Notes under the pieces: generated by a model
What the model was told of the DNA's origin: nothing
Database searches by the model: none
What the model saw: only the letters and a program-made list of their open reading frames with translations
Made by a program: the position numbers and the translations under genes
In this document: positions 12,675 to 24,400 of the stretch, in pieces
Numbering within the stretch: position 1 is the stretch's first letter
How the letters are laid out: every line of letters begins with the position of its first letter
Origin: Tridacna crocea
Taxonomy: Eukaryota; Mollusca; Bivalvia; Cardiida; Cardiidae
Reading direction: 5' to 3'
NCBI GenBank assembly: GCA_943736015.1
Contig: OX031069.1
Location: 20,217,235 to 20,281,234 of the forward strand
Length of the DNA: 64,000 nucleotides

Positions 12675-12968
12675 AATCTGTTGATTGTTTGATTGATCGA
12701 TCGATTGATGTTAAACGCCCTTTTCCAAATTATTTAAAGTTATATCATAGCGGCCTTTCTTTTATCAGTGTTCTATACAATATTCTTTCCGAGCCACTGG
12801 CTACTTTCTCACATAATTATCGCCGAAACAATTATCAGCGGTGAGAGAGAAATGTATCCGATTACAATGACTATGATCAATCCTCGGAAAGAAATTTGCC
12901 GAGTCGAGGAACCAGTACACGCTGTTCTTGAATTCTGCATTCCACTGACTGCCTACCCGGGGCTCAGT
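12675..12968 (-). mobile_element. tRNA-derived SINE
   Basis: The minus strand ends GGCGTTTAACATCAATCGAT. The body matches the SINEs at 19138 and 35669 (TCTCTCACCGCTGATAATTG). The head toward 12968 is degenerate. Confidence 0.55.
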
Positions 12969-13066
12969 ATTCCTACAATGTTTTCAAGGCCGTTAAAATG
13001 CACGGTGTTTTAGTGCGGAGTTAAAGTATAACATGAATTGAAAGTGGTTCAAGATCTATTTGGCCC

Positions 13067-13259
13067 ATAACTCTTTATCAATCAATCCTGGATTTTTACG
13101 ATCCTGGGAAAGAACGTATTTGAAAATATAGTGGGAAAATGAGAAAATGCTGGTAACGAACATTTTCTCTTTTTTCCCTATTGCTCATTTTGAAAATATC
13201 TTCTGCAGATGTTTTGAATTTGAAAAGGTATAAAAATTCGTTCATTGGTAAAGAGTTAA
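13067..13259 (+). mobile_element. Family A MITE, internally deleted
   Basis: ACTCTTTATCAATCAATCC to TTGGTAAAGAGTTAA. The arms GAGAAAATGCTGGTAACG and ACATTTTCTC remain, with part of the right flank missing. Confidence 0.65.
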
Positions 13260-14565
13260 CTTGCTGATTAAGTTAAATGAAACTTTCAAGCCGATCGTAA
13301 AAACTTTACTGTTGCTACATGTATATTAGAGTTAGTTCTTGGTGAAAAACAATTCCTTGTCGAACAGTGAAGGTTCAAGATCAGTGTGCATGTTCTCATC
13401 CTCGTTGATCCAGTTTCGATTCATACTGTTATCGACCCTGGGTTATTTGGCTGGCGTTTCCTCGTTTACACGAATTATTCATGAAGCATTTTGATTGGTA
13501 ATCTCAGTTTTTCTTTGAGAAAATTTAAACTATTTTTATCACGAATATACCGTCATTTCTATTTGTAGTAACTGACGGAATGAAATTGCCCTCCCTACAA
13601 GAGAAAATGAATGTTATCGATCTTTCGATTGACTATTAGAGTACTTTCTGACTATATGAATATTCATAGGAAACGAAGATTTGCTAGTCAATTTTCCCAG
13701 GGGTAATGCATGGAGAGTAACGTGATGCTTAAACCTGGGTTCCGAGTGTGGCATGTTCTGTGTTACTTTGTTATGACATAACTGATCATACACACATACA
13801 CCCAACTGCACACCCCCACCCCCACACACACACACCCACACACAAAAATCTTTGTGTTTCCGGTAGTTAACTGAAATCGCTTACTCGTCGCAGACCGATT
13901 GATAATTCCTTTATTTTTTTACAAATACTGTCATTCTCCATAGATATTAATATGTATTTGCGAAAATAGGTATCATCACTGAAAGATTTGAGCTATGCAT
14001 GTTGTGCTGGTATGTTTACTTAGCACAACGATTCCATGAAGATGTGAGCATTGTGACGACTTAATCCTATACGCCATAGATACTCATTTAGAACTACCCA
14101 TTGCTAGCAGGAGTCTTTGGAAAACATTGTGGCAAAAGGTGAAATTGCTCGTGACATTGCCACAATGTTTTTAATGCTATCAAAATGTGTCATATACACA
14201 TAAGAAACAGCTTCATCCTTGCTGATATTTAGGGTCAATTAGAGATACCATAGAAATGCCTTTTGGGGTAAAAGGTTAAGCAACTGGTACAGTGACGCCT
14301 CACCTAGTCAATAGATCTCTACAATAAAATGCCTTCTTTCATGTATAATGGTAGTTTCTTATCCATATTTAGATTTTGAAGCTTGAAAGCACCGCCTCAT
14401 CATGGCAGGCGTTCCTGAAGTGAAGTCCTACCGTTTTCTCTTTTCAGACCCGATGCCATCTCTTTATCGAAAGGTTATGCCTGGACGTTCGTTAAAAGGA
14501 CTTTTTAAAGCTAAAGATAGAACACAAAAAATATACAAATGGGCCATGCTCTGGTAAAAGAAGAC

Positions 14566-14909
14566 TTAACTCTTTATCAAACGGCAAAATTTTAGACTTG
14601 TCCAAATTAAAAGCATTTGCAGGCTCAAATATTGAAATTTATTTTTGGAAGGGTAGAAAACATTGTGGGACTATGTCTTCAAAAGGCTTCTTTCTCAGGG
14701 TCGTTAAAAGTAGGGATTGTGTGGTAAAGAGTTAACACATAACCAAACGACAAAACTTTAGAATCAAAAGCATTTGCAGAAGACAAAATAAAAGTGACTG
14801 AAAATTCGCAATTTGTTTAGTGAAGGGTAGAAAACATTGTCCCACTATGTTTTCAAAAGGCTTCTTTCTCAGGGTCGTTAAAAGCAGGGATTGTGTGGTA
14901 AAGAGTTAA
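14566..14909 (-). mobile_element. Pair of hairpin-less family A MITEs (second segment copy)
   Basis: Counterpart of 817-1186 in the duplicated segment, with the shared TTAA at 14732-14735. The first element has lost an internal stretch around 14625. Confidence 0.75.
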
Positions 14910-15467
14910 TACATCTTAGTGATGCCACCTTCGCAAGGCAAGGCTGACGATTCATTACGCTACTCCACCATTGGCGGATCGAGCCTGATTTTTACATTAC
15001 CCCGATATGCTTTTTCATTGGATGCAGCCAGCTCTAACTGCAATGAATGAAATCGCTCGTAGTATTTCATCTTTGAGAAAAATAGAACAAGGTCGCTACC
15101 TTTCGGATAGAAGGTAAACAAGGAAACCCACGTGGATGTCTGCTTATCGCTTCATGTGTATTCGTAAGCGGTTTGTAAAACGATATTTCATTTGCTTTTA
15201 GAAATATGATGTAAAGCGGGGTAATAACCAGCTTCCAATAGACAGCGCATCGCAGGAATCTCGAAATTGGCTCAAACATCCAAGGTAAGATCCACGTAGT
15301 GATCGTAACCTTCGCTCGCGAAGGTGCAGTGATGCATAATACCAAGCAAGGCATTACTCAATTATGGATCCATGCAAGATGTTTTGTATAACAACCAACT
15401 GCATCATGAAGTACTACAGGCGTTTGACATGCAGAAAACTGACCAGTAGCGAAAGGATTCGGTTGAG

Positions 15468-16034
15468 ATCATCTTTGCAAGCCCAGGGGGACGATCTACT
15501 ACTCTACTGTACCTTTGGCGGATCGAGCTTGATTTCGACATTCCCCCGATACGCATTTTCATTGTTTGCAGCTACATGTAGCTCTAATTGCACGAATGAA
15601 ATCGCTCGTAGTATTTCATCTTTTATAAAAAATAGAAAAAGGTCGCGACCTATCGGATAAAAAAATAGATGGGAAACATGAATACCTCCGTGGATGTGTG
15701 CAGGATCTCTAATGATTTATTACCGAAAAAAACACACATAGCCTTACAATATTTACAGAAGGTTTCAGTGAGACCATCAATCAGAGGTTTTAGACTATAT
15801 CCCAGCACATGACCATGGAATGTCGAAGTACGTTTGTTATTATTGCTTCATGTTGAACTATTGTATTCGTAAGCGGTTTGTAAAACGATATTTCATTGGC
15901 TACTAGAAATATGATGTAAAGGGCAATAAGAAGCAGCATCCAATAGGGGGCGTATCGCGGGAATCTCGAAGTCGGGCTCAATCCGCCAAGGTAAGATCCA
16001 CATAGTGATCGTAACCTTGGCTTGCGAAGATGGG
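15468..16034. mobile_element. Family K MITE, near full length
   Basis: Terminal inverted repeats ATCATCTTTGCAAGCCCAGG (left) and TGGCTTGCGAAGATGGG (right) flank about 550 bp with the K internal text. Related elements lie at 1203, 1715, 14930 and 33455. Confidence 0.65.
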
Positions 16035-16644
16035 TTGAGATCAGCCGGCGAAAACTGCACAGGCTGATCTGGGTTGATACTTGTTACATATTCATTTACA
16101 AAACATGATTAGAATTAAGAAATAAAAGATCTGGGAGAAAATCGTACTCGCAAGACTCAGCTGTTAAAGCATCTTGAAAGCATACTTATTGTAGGTGAGT
16201 TTCATTCGAAATATTCCGATGCTTGATTGTATTGATTAATTGTCTAGTGTTTAATGCCCTTTCTAACATCATCATTTTACTTAGTTTAAACATATTTTAT
16301 TTGTAACATTTTACATACAAAATATAATAAGACAATTACAAAGTATACTTAGAATATGCTACAAAATGGATTGGAACGAAAGCATAAGCTTATACTGTTC
16401 CTTTCCATGGATTCTAGATGGTATCAGTCCTATTTATTCATTTATTAATTGAATTAACAAGTAAAAGAAAAAAAAGGTGCCAAAAGGGGAAAAGGTGTCA
16501 GTACAGATGCTATAGACAGGAAGATCGTGCGATGTGGGATGCTTTCTAAACCAATATTAAGAAATAGACTCTATTGTCTCTATACGTTCGATATAATAGC
16601 AAAACGAAACTATAGAATTATTAAAAGAGTTAAATAGATTTTCT

Positions 16645-17331
16645 TTATAGCTTGAACCTTTTGCTATCCTTAATAAAAGACTGCACTTCTAAAAATACTG
16701 TTACATTTTCTTGAAAGGTAAGGCTTTCGTCACCGTACAGCAGAACATCCAAACTGACAGTTGTGAATTTCTCAATATTTGCAAAAAGCTTATTTCTAGC
16801 GATATTATAATATCCACACTCTAACAGATAATGGTGACTAGTTTCAATTCCACCACATTGACACAAAGGCGAAGCAACTAAATTTTTTTGGAACAAGTCA
16901 GAATTTAGAGAGCTACATTTATTACGCAGTCTAGTGTGGATAATTTGATATTCTCTTTCACCAATAAAATAAAGCTTATTAGGTATAGGTTTATCCCTGT
17001 CAAGATATGTCTTAAAGGCTGGAAGGGAATCTAAATTTCTAATGTCATCGGGCAGAGCATTCCAATCGTCCACCACTGACGGAATAAAAGAATTCTTATA
17101 CATTGAAGTTCTACAAGCAATGCCTTGGAGATCGTTAGCTCGTCGCAGATTATAATTCGTAGAATTTCCGACCGTATCTGGGACTAAAGACGATAAATAA
17201 GCAGGAGTAATGCCCTTAATCATTTTAAAAAATAGAATTAATTTGTGTTTTTTCCTTCTATCTCTCAGCGATTCCCATCCTGCTTCATTTATATGATAAT
17301 CCAGTGAAACTAGTTTAGTGCAGCCAGTCAC
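16645..17331 (-). pseudogene. LINE polyprotein C-terminus with zinc-knuckle-like motif
   Basis: Carries LRDRRKKHKLILFFKMI, then a C-x-C-G-G-x-E-T-x-x-H-H-x-L-L-E-C motif at about 16811-16866, found at the C-terminus of many LINE polyproteins, and an intact stop. It continues the frame opened upstream once the frameshift is allowed for. No start codon of its own is needed. Confidence 0.8.
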
Positions 17332-17777
17332 AATTCTTGCCGATTCATTTTGAACTTTTTCAACATCATTTTTAAGTACTCGGGAATATTATCCCAAATA
17401 TTATCAGCATATTCTAAGACTGGTCTTATGAACGAAAAATAGATTATTTGTAGTGTGTGCCGATCTAGCTTAAACTTTAATGCTCTCATGATATTAACTC
17501 CATTCCATGCTTTTTCTAATGTTATCTTTATATGATAATCCCAAGATCCATTACAAGAAAAATAAAGCCCAAGATGTTTATGCACTTCTACATTAGGTAT
17601 ATTAATGTTTGACATGTTAAGATCCGGGTGGACAGGTTTCAGTAGTTTCTTTGATACAATAAGGGATTCAGATTTTGCGGTGTTGAATTTCACCAGCCAT
17701 TTCCTCGCCCAACAAGCCATGGAACGAATTGGTTTTGGAACGAAAAAGCCCAGGGTCAGTTGGAAAATTTGTATCAT
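17328..17777 (-). pseudogene. LINE reverse transcriptase, thumb region (upstream frame)
   Basis: WARKWLVKFNTAKSESLIVS, HKHLGLYFS.NGSWDYHI and IRPVLEYADNIWDN are the post-catalytic motifs of LINE reverse transcriptases. The frame ends at a stop just after KMNRQEL. Shifting by one base at about 17355-17365 continues into EKVQNESARIVTGCTKL, so a single-base indel broke the gene. Confidence 0.8.
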
Positions 17778-18084
17778 TACACCAATAAAAAGCTATGAGC
17801 GAGAGATGCTATTTTCAATGAAAAATAAGTATCTCAACTATCGATTGCTTCATCCAATGTATTTTCATATGCCATTTCAAACTACATATCTGAGTGCCAC
17901 CGAAAAACTCATTTGCCTGAGAAACAATGAGTTTAACTGGGTTTATTTCCTTCGGCTTTGCACAAAATAAGATACATGGTTATCAAAATTCAATCTTGAA
18001 CTCATAGTGGTATTGTTTTCGACAAATACCACAAAAACCAACTCATGTCAGATCCTTTATATCTAACCGACTGACCTACCGACG

Positions 18085-18720
18085 ACCAATCATTACCAAA
18101 CAGTTCCAAGTTTTAACGATCTAAAGAAAAAGAAGGCGTTTGAAAATATTGTGGAAAGGAGAAAAAATGTTGATAATCAGTAGTTTTCCCTTATTCTATA
18201 TTAGTCTTTTACCCTATTACAGACAGAATTAATCAGATGAGCATAAGTTAGTTTGTGGTCCGCAAGTACTTTAATCTATTACAACACAGTCCCTACTCTT
18301 GAAACCCCTGAGAAAGAAGCCTTTTGAAAACATTGTGGAAAAAAGGAGAAAATGCTGGTAACCAGCATTTTCTCCTTTTCCCACAGTGTTTGGTAACCAG
18401 CATTTTGTTCTTTTTCCATATTGTTTACAAAATCTTTACCCTTCACCAAACCCTGGCTTTTATGACCCTGAGATAGAAGCTTTTTGAAAACAATGCCAGA
18501 AAAGGAGAAAATGCTGGTAACCAGCATTTTCTCCTTTTCCCACAATGTTTTTTTTCTACCCTGCTAGAAACAATTTACAATTTTTGCGTTGCCTTTAATT
18601 TGTTGTCTGCAAGTGCTTTAAATTTGGACCAGTCCAAAGAGTTAACCCTTTACCAGACAGTCCCTTGTTTTCACGACCCTGAAGAAGATGCCTTTTGAAA
18701 CATTGTTGGAAATGTACTGT
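18085..18720 (+). mobile_element. Cluster of four abutting family A MITEs
   Basis: Left ends occur at about 18089, 18271, 18437 and 18642, all in the same orientation. The copies at 18271 and 18437 have full hairpins (centres near 18358 and 18518); the first is decayed and the last truncated. Joined end to end without intervening host sequence. Confidence 0.75.
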
Positions 18721-18929
18721 AAAACATTTATTATTCTTGAATAACTGTTGAGGTGTCGACAAACCTCTGTTTCATTTTCAAAATGAACAAACTGTAGGGT
18801 CGTCTTGTAAATTGTGAATAAAAGTTGCACATTTTGCATACCTTAAAGCCTTATACTTAGCATAAAGTTGAGCTCCACAAAAGTGGTGTTCCTTTCATTT
18901 GAACAATCAGCCCTCCCCTTCCCCTCCAC

Positions 18930-18967
18930 ACACACACGGCACACACACACACACACACCCCAACACC

Positions 18968-19002
<35 letters not shown>
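18930..19002. repeat. (CA)n followed by (GA)n
   Basis: Compound dinucleotide tract CACACA.. then AGAGAG.. within intergenic repeat DNA. Confidence 0.95.
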
Positions 19003-19005
<3 letters not shown>

Positions 19006-19011
19006 CGATTT

Positions 19012-19088
19012 CCATCACCTTCATTTTGTCGTCTGCAAATACTTTCAATTTGGACCAGTCTAAAATTTTCTCATGTGCTAAAGAGTTA
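19012..19088 (+). mobile_element. Family A MITE, right-end fragment
   Basis: CACCTTCATTTTGTCGTCTG to GTGCTAAAGAGTTAA is the right third of family A, next to a (CA)n(GA)n tract. Confidence 0.6.
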
Positions 19089-19137
19089 AATGGGACGACA
19101 CGAGCCTAGAATTTTGTCGTTTGGTAAACATGTTATC

Positions 19138-19415
19138 ATTGATTGATTGTATCGTCTTTAACGCTTTCGGGACATGTGCCCCTGTCCATGCTTTTCTGAA
19201 GTTTCTTTCACCAGTACTCCACACAATATTCTTTCCAAATCACTGACTGCTTTCGCACATAACTATCATCGAAGTAATGGTCAGTGTTGAGAGAGGAATG
19301 AATCCTGTCGCAATGCCTATTATCCATCCTCCTAAAGAAATTGGCAGAGTCCGAGGTCGAACCAGGGACCCTCTGTCCTCAATCATATACGCTATCGACA
19401 GGGCTACCGGGTCTT
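19138..19415 (-). mobile_element. tRNA-derived SINE
   Basis: The minus strand begins with a tRNA-like head containing CTGGTTCGACCTCGGAC (B-box-like) and ends GCGTTAAAGACGATACAATC followed by AATC repeats. Same family as the copies at 12675 and 35669. Confidence 0.6.
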
Positions 19416-19800
19416 GCAGGTAAACGTGTTTAAGACAAAGGGACAAATTTAATATAGTGTGAGTCGCAGATCCAACAATGAACAAATATGTGAAAGATAT
19501 ACAATAAATGATTGAAAAAAATCCCAAATCTATGAAAAGATATCTCTGGTTTATTATAAAGTTGTACAAAAAAAAAAGTAAACAAAACAGAGAAAAGATA
19601 TTTAAAGTAAAAATTCTAAATCTTGCTGGAAAAAAACGAAATATAAACCCTCATATAACTGCATTTGTTTATATGTTTATATTTGAATACCCTCTCTGAC
19701 GTTTTGGGGATTTTTTTTACCCATTTGAAAAATTCGTTTCACCCATCTGGGAGAAAGAGTATCTTTCCGATTATTTTGTTTTTTGGTTCATAATCTACCT

Positions 19801-19998
19801 GGGTCTGTTTTCACCAACCATTCTTAAGAACATTCTAAGTCTTATTCTTCAGAATTTCATCAATGTGGAATTAACAGAACTTCTGATTGGCTAAACCATA
19901 TGGTTTACCCAATCAGAAGTTCTGTTACTTTCATTGTAGGAAAATCTTGAAAAATAAGACAATGAACATTCTTAAGAATACTTGGTGAAAAACAACTG
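19801..19998. mobile_element. Family I palindromic MITE
   Basis: GGGTCTGTTTTCACCAACCA and CTTGGTGAAAAACA ends; about 95-bp arms meet at CTAAACCATATGGTTTACCC. Confidence 0.78.
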
Positions 19999-21270
19999 TA
20001 CGGCTATCTATTTCTTCTACTTTGACATAAAACGTTTTCAGACTATCCCATTGAATGTCAAACTTGTAAAATCAGCTTTAAAAAAAAGGAGAAAAAAATA
20101 GAATGTATACTAGTAGAACAACGAATAATAAAACTTTAACTTAAAACTGTAGTGCATGAAAAAACAGGAATGTTCTTGAATATTGATTGGTAACAAATAC
20201 GGTCCTACAGGAAAGTGCCGAAGTTGCATAACTGAACAGTACACAGGTGAAGGTTATACGGAGCAGACTGCACAGGTTGTCCCGAGTCTATAATTTTTGC
20301 AAATGCGTTAAAACTCTTCAAAGGGCAAGAATGCTCATATGTTTATGATTATTCCTTTGAAATTTCTGGTTTATACAAAGCATATCCGTGTCAACTAAGT
20401 CAAGATCTATGTATCTGTTGTTTAAACAAAATATAAAGTATGTCAACTGTATATATAAGTTATTCCTCTGATAAATTTCATGATAGCGACTATTTATATG
20501 TTCAACAATGTTTTGTAAGTAACTGGATCCCTCAAAATTATGCACACTCTTCATAAAAATTATCATGCAAAAATAAACAAATGAGAAAATCGACAAAAAA
20601 TATCACTGTTAAAAAAATAATTAAGCTTTCATCTGCACATATAACTGCTAACGTCAATATGTATTAACATAGTTACATCACTATTTATAATGACCAACTG
20701 TTCCAGCAGAGTGTAAAACCACCAGTAAATCAACTAGCAAACCAAGAGGACCTTCAATTTTTGATTTTGCAGACAGTGTAATAAAGATCTGGCTCTACGT
20801 TACTTACGGTCAGATCCTGGATATACACGGTCCGAAATTTTGTGTGAGACAATGTGGCAACAAAGGCATTGATATTGCAACCATGGTACTTTGTTGTACT
20901 GACTATAAAATGAGTGTAGAAATCTAACAGCTGCTACCATAGCTTTTGGCCAGCTATAGACATTCTATGTAGCTTTATCAGACGGTATAAATTAAGATCA
21001 AACTATACAGAACATGCAGCCTGATCTTAGATATACACCGTGACCAGAACCCCAAGCTTTTAGTAGTTTCAGAGAAAGAATAACAACGAAATTACCACTT
21101 TTTTTCTTGCGACGAACGATTAAAAGTTTCTTTTCCCCCCAAAAAAAGATCCTGAACTGGAACACAAGAAGTCTGGTCAACACAAAACACCTCCTCTGTA
21201 TATTTGTGTAGCGTACACGCGAGTTATTTGTTTCACTAAATACTCCTGTCTATGAGCTATCTGCTACATT

Positions 21271-21408
21271 TTACAAATTTGTCGAGGCTTTGCTGTGTCT
21301 GTTGAAGTCATCGTTCTCGTCATCCACAAAAAATACTGGTTTCTTTTTCTCGGAGATGATGTGGACGCCATTAGAACCGTTGGCCAAAGCATCGTCGAAG
21401 TAGTTCAA
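21271..21408 (-). CDS. SLC4: SLC4 coding exon 22, C-terminal tail and stop
   Basis: 45 codons plus TAA, residues 990-1034. Starts LNYFDDAL, hydrophilic and acidic, and ends KASTNL. The last three residues TNL fit a class I PDZ ligand (S/T-x-hydrophobic), as several NBC proteins end (inference). Acceptor TTGTTTACAG. I see no confident poly(A) signal just downstream. Confidence 0.93.
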   Translation of the reverse strand: MNYFDDALANGSNGVHIISEKKKPVFFVDDENDDFNRHSKASTNL

Positions 21409-24400
21409 CTGTAAACAAAGATTGTAAAGGAACCATGTTCCGTGAAAAGGAGGGCCTAATAATTGGCAAAACGTGTCGACCAAGATAAACCAGCGCAGTC
21501 CGCACAGGCTGACGTGGGCCGAAACTTATCAGTAAAATTTCTGTGTGACAAAGGACCAGTCTTACTTTTTCGTCGGTTGTTTTAAAAAGTGGATATAATG
21601 GATATACATGTACCAAACGACAAAGTTTTAGGTTTGTCCAAATTGAAAGTATTTGGAGACGACAAAATAAAAGCGATTGAAAATTTGAAATTTGTTTTGT
21701 GAAGGGTAGAAGACATTGTGGGAGAATGAGAAAATGCTGGTTACCAGCATTTTCTCCTTTTCTCACAATGTTTTCTAAAGGCTTCTGTTTAAGGGGCGTC
21801 AAAAGTAGGGATTGTGTGGTAATGAGTTAACTCATTGCAAAACAACAAAATTTTAGGTTTGTCCAAATTGAAAGCATTTGCAGACGACAAAATAAAAGTG
21901 ACTGAAAATTTGAAATGTGTTTTTCTCAACAATGGAGGTCTTCATTTTAGTGGTATAATCTTAAAAATCTTTATAGGAGTTTTCGTCTTTAGCTCTGCTT
22001 TGATTTTCAGATTTAGTTAACAGCACATGAGTGAAATCGGTCTTTACTTGTGTTTGCTTAAGGTAAGACTTGTGTAACGGGAAACAGCTATTTCCAATAA
22101 AATACCATCCTGCAAGATTAGCTATAATTAAAAATGAGTATTATTGAACTACTTTCACCGATTCATTTTTTCCATTTTGTCCTTCTTTGAATTATCATTT
22201 ATAAATCTAAAACCACTATATTCTCAATTCAAAAAGAGATAATAATTACCTCCCTTTTCAGCAAACTAACAAAAGTATCAAAAATAATTACAAGATAGAC
22301 ATAAACGGAATTTCTGATCTGTTAGAAATGTGCAAAAATATTATTTCTGCATAAACCCTTATTCATCTTTATTTATCAACCAACTAGAATTTTTCGCCCC
22401 ATGTTCACCGGAAGTGCATTACACAGGTCTTATCTTAATTGTTTTCAGAGTGTGGGCACAGAACTCAAATTACCAGTCGAGGATTCTAGGCGACAATTGC
22501 ACCAAGTAAAGTCAATGTTTTAGAAACGAATGGTGCACGTATGACCAGGATGTCAAATTTCGATAGGCACAGTCAATCTTCATTATGTTTTGTGGGGTAA
22601 GAAAAAGCATATATACCTTGCCAAGAATTTCTTCTTTTTCGTGAGGGTTTTCTGCATGTTTGCCTGGTAACAAATCATCCAACCATTTGAGCTCGTATTG
22701 CGTGAACTTGAATTCCATTATCTTACGGACGAGACCTGTGGCTAACACCTGTAAGAGGAACAATTATACAGTGTACAGTTAACCCTTTACCCCATAAGGT
22801 ATTTCTATGCTATCTCTATGAGACCCCAAATAAGAATAGGGATGAAGCCGTTTATTATGTATATGACACCTTTTGATAGTATAGAAAACGTAGTGGCAAA
22901 AGGTGAAATTGCTCGTCAAGAGAAATATGTAGGTAAATAAAACAGATTGTGACATATATCTTGACGTTAGCCATAGTTGCAATTAAACGATCTTTCCAAC
23001 AGAAGGCATCTCTTGTCTAAAAGGAAAAATTACCAAACATGGTTTGCACATGCGAGGTGTCTATATGCCAAAACAGGTTAAAAAGTGTAGTTCAAATAAC
23101 TGAAATTTTGTAACCAATATAAAGAAAGTGAAAATCATTTTCTGCACAAAAATATAAACCTGGAGAAGGACTAAAAAATGACTGTTCAATTTTCAGTGCT
23201 CAATGACTGAATGTTAAATAAGTTCCTCACAGAAGAAAAAGTAAAAAATAAATTATTTTAATACTTGGACTGAGGTACGTTTTTACACTGGCCAGTTATT
23301 CTCCGAAAACTCAAACCGAATGAACTGTCTCTTTTCCAGACAGAGGATGCTGGGAACAATACAGACAAAAATATTTTACCATCAATGGGAATCCAATAGA
23401 GATAAGTTTGATGGACTTGACGGCCCAGAGTACACCGAGGCAGACGATCTGTATGAAAGTGAAGATGTGGACACGGTATAATTGAACATGGCGCAGGTAT
23501 GGCAAGTCGGGTTGGTATTTCACCGGCTGGATAAACAGGTACAATCGGTCTACAAACTGAAATATCAAGTGTAGAATGTATTGAAAGAAATACGAGGCAT
23601 ACAATATATGTTCATGCAATTGAAAAAGAAAAGCACCCAGAAAAAAAGAAGTTAATTTTGTTGATAATCTTTTTAGTTTATACTTTTCGCTTCTTAAATA
23701 AATAGAGGATATTTGTTTTTTTCGGTGAAAGATCGAAATTTATTTCATCGAGCGAACACCATCGGTAATATTTTTACCGGTGGCGTAGCCACGAGTCAAA
23801 ATATTACCAATGGTGTTCACTCGATGAAATAAATTTCGATCTTTCACCGAAAAAAAAAACCAACAAATATTCTATTTATTTCATGCATTTAACCCTCTCT
23901 CTGAGGAGCTTTATCAAAATACAGTACAGTTCTTTTCTTTTTTTTCCCCTCCAGCATAGCAACGCATTACAATATTACGTCAAGCGGGAGAAATGTAAGG
24001 TACATGACGTCATATTTCCCATCTGGTTGTGAGGCACGCGCAATTTACCTAGGAAACAAGGACGGGAAAATCGGTATTTCCACTGGTGGTACTAGTGTAA
24101 GATCAAAAAATATTTTCACTGCTATTTCTTGATATCCTACCGGAAAGCATGAAATAAATATTCCATTATCTATAGCAAAACAGATCGGTAAAAAATCCAA
24201 AGGAAGCGCAAATCCATGTTGAATTTACAATGCCAAACACTATCGCGGTTTTGTGCTAATTACCTGCATTCCTCTCATGGCTGAATAACCCATATACAAG
24301 AAAACACCATACAACACTGGCATAGGAATAACCTGTAACAGAAAAATTGAAGCACTGAAGGTAACTGTGGAACACCGTTTTTTGTGTGTATGTGAAATTT

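Larger units (their letters stand above)
13731..16282. repeat. Duplicated segment, copy 2
   Basis: Direct repeat of 1-2482. It keeps the ends of the family K elements that copy 1 has lost, so those deletions postdate the duplication. The right edge coincides with the start of the LINE relic. Confidence 0.93.
16283..17810 (-). mobile_element. 5'-truncated LINE (non-LTR retrotransposon) relic
   Basis: The minus strand encodes the C-terminal part of a reverse-transcriptase polyprotein in two overlapping frames, followed by about 360 bases of AT-rich 3' region reaching the edge of the duplicated segment at 16282. The catalytic palm motif was not found, so the 5' part is missing. Clade undetermined. 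The upper limit is approximate. Confidence 0.8.

Noticed and set aside
15067-15660. Open frames of 95-98 codons in the duplicated segment
   Set aside because: They run through family K terminal repeats on both strands, are not preserved in the other segment copy, and resemble no protein family.
17605-17970. Plus-strand open frame of 121 codons
   Set aside because: Antisense to the LINE reverse-transcriptase region; the minus strand explains the sequence.
18857-19089. Open frames rich in Arg/Glu, Ser/Leu or Cys/Val
   Set aside because: They arise from the (CA)n(GA)n tract on either strand.
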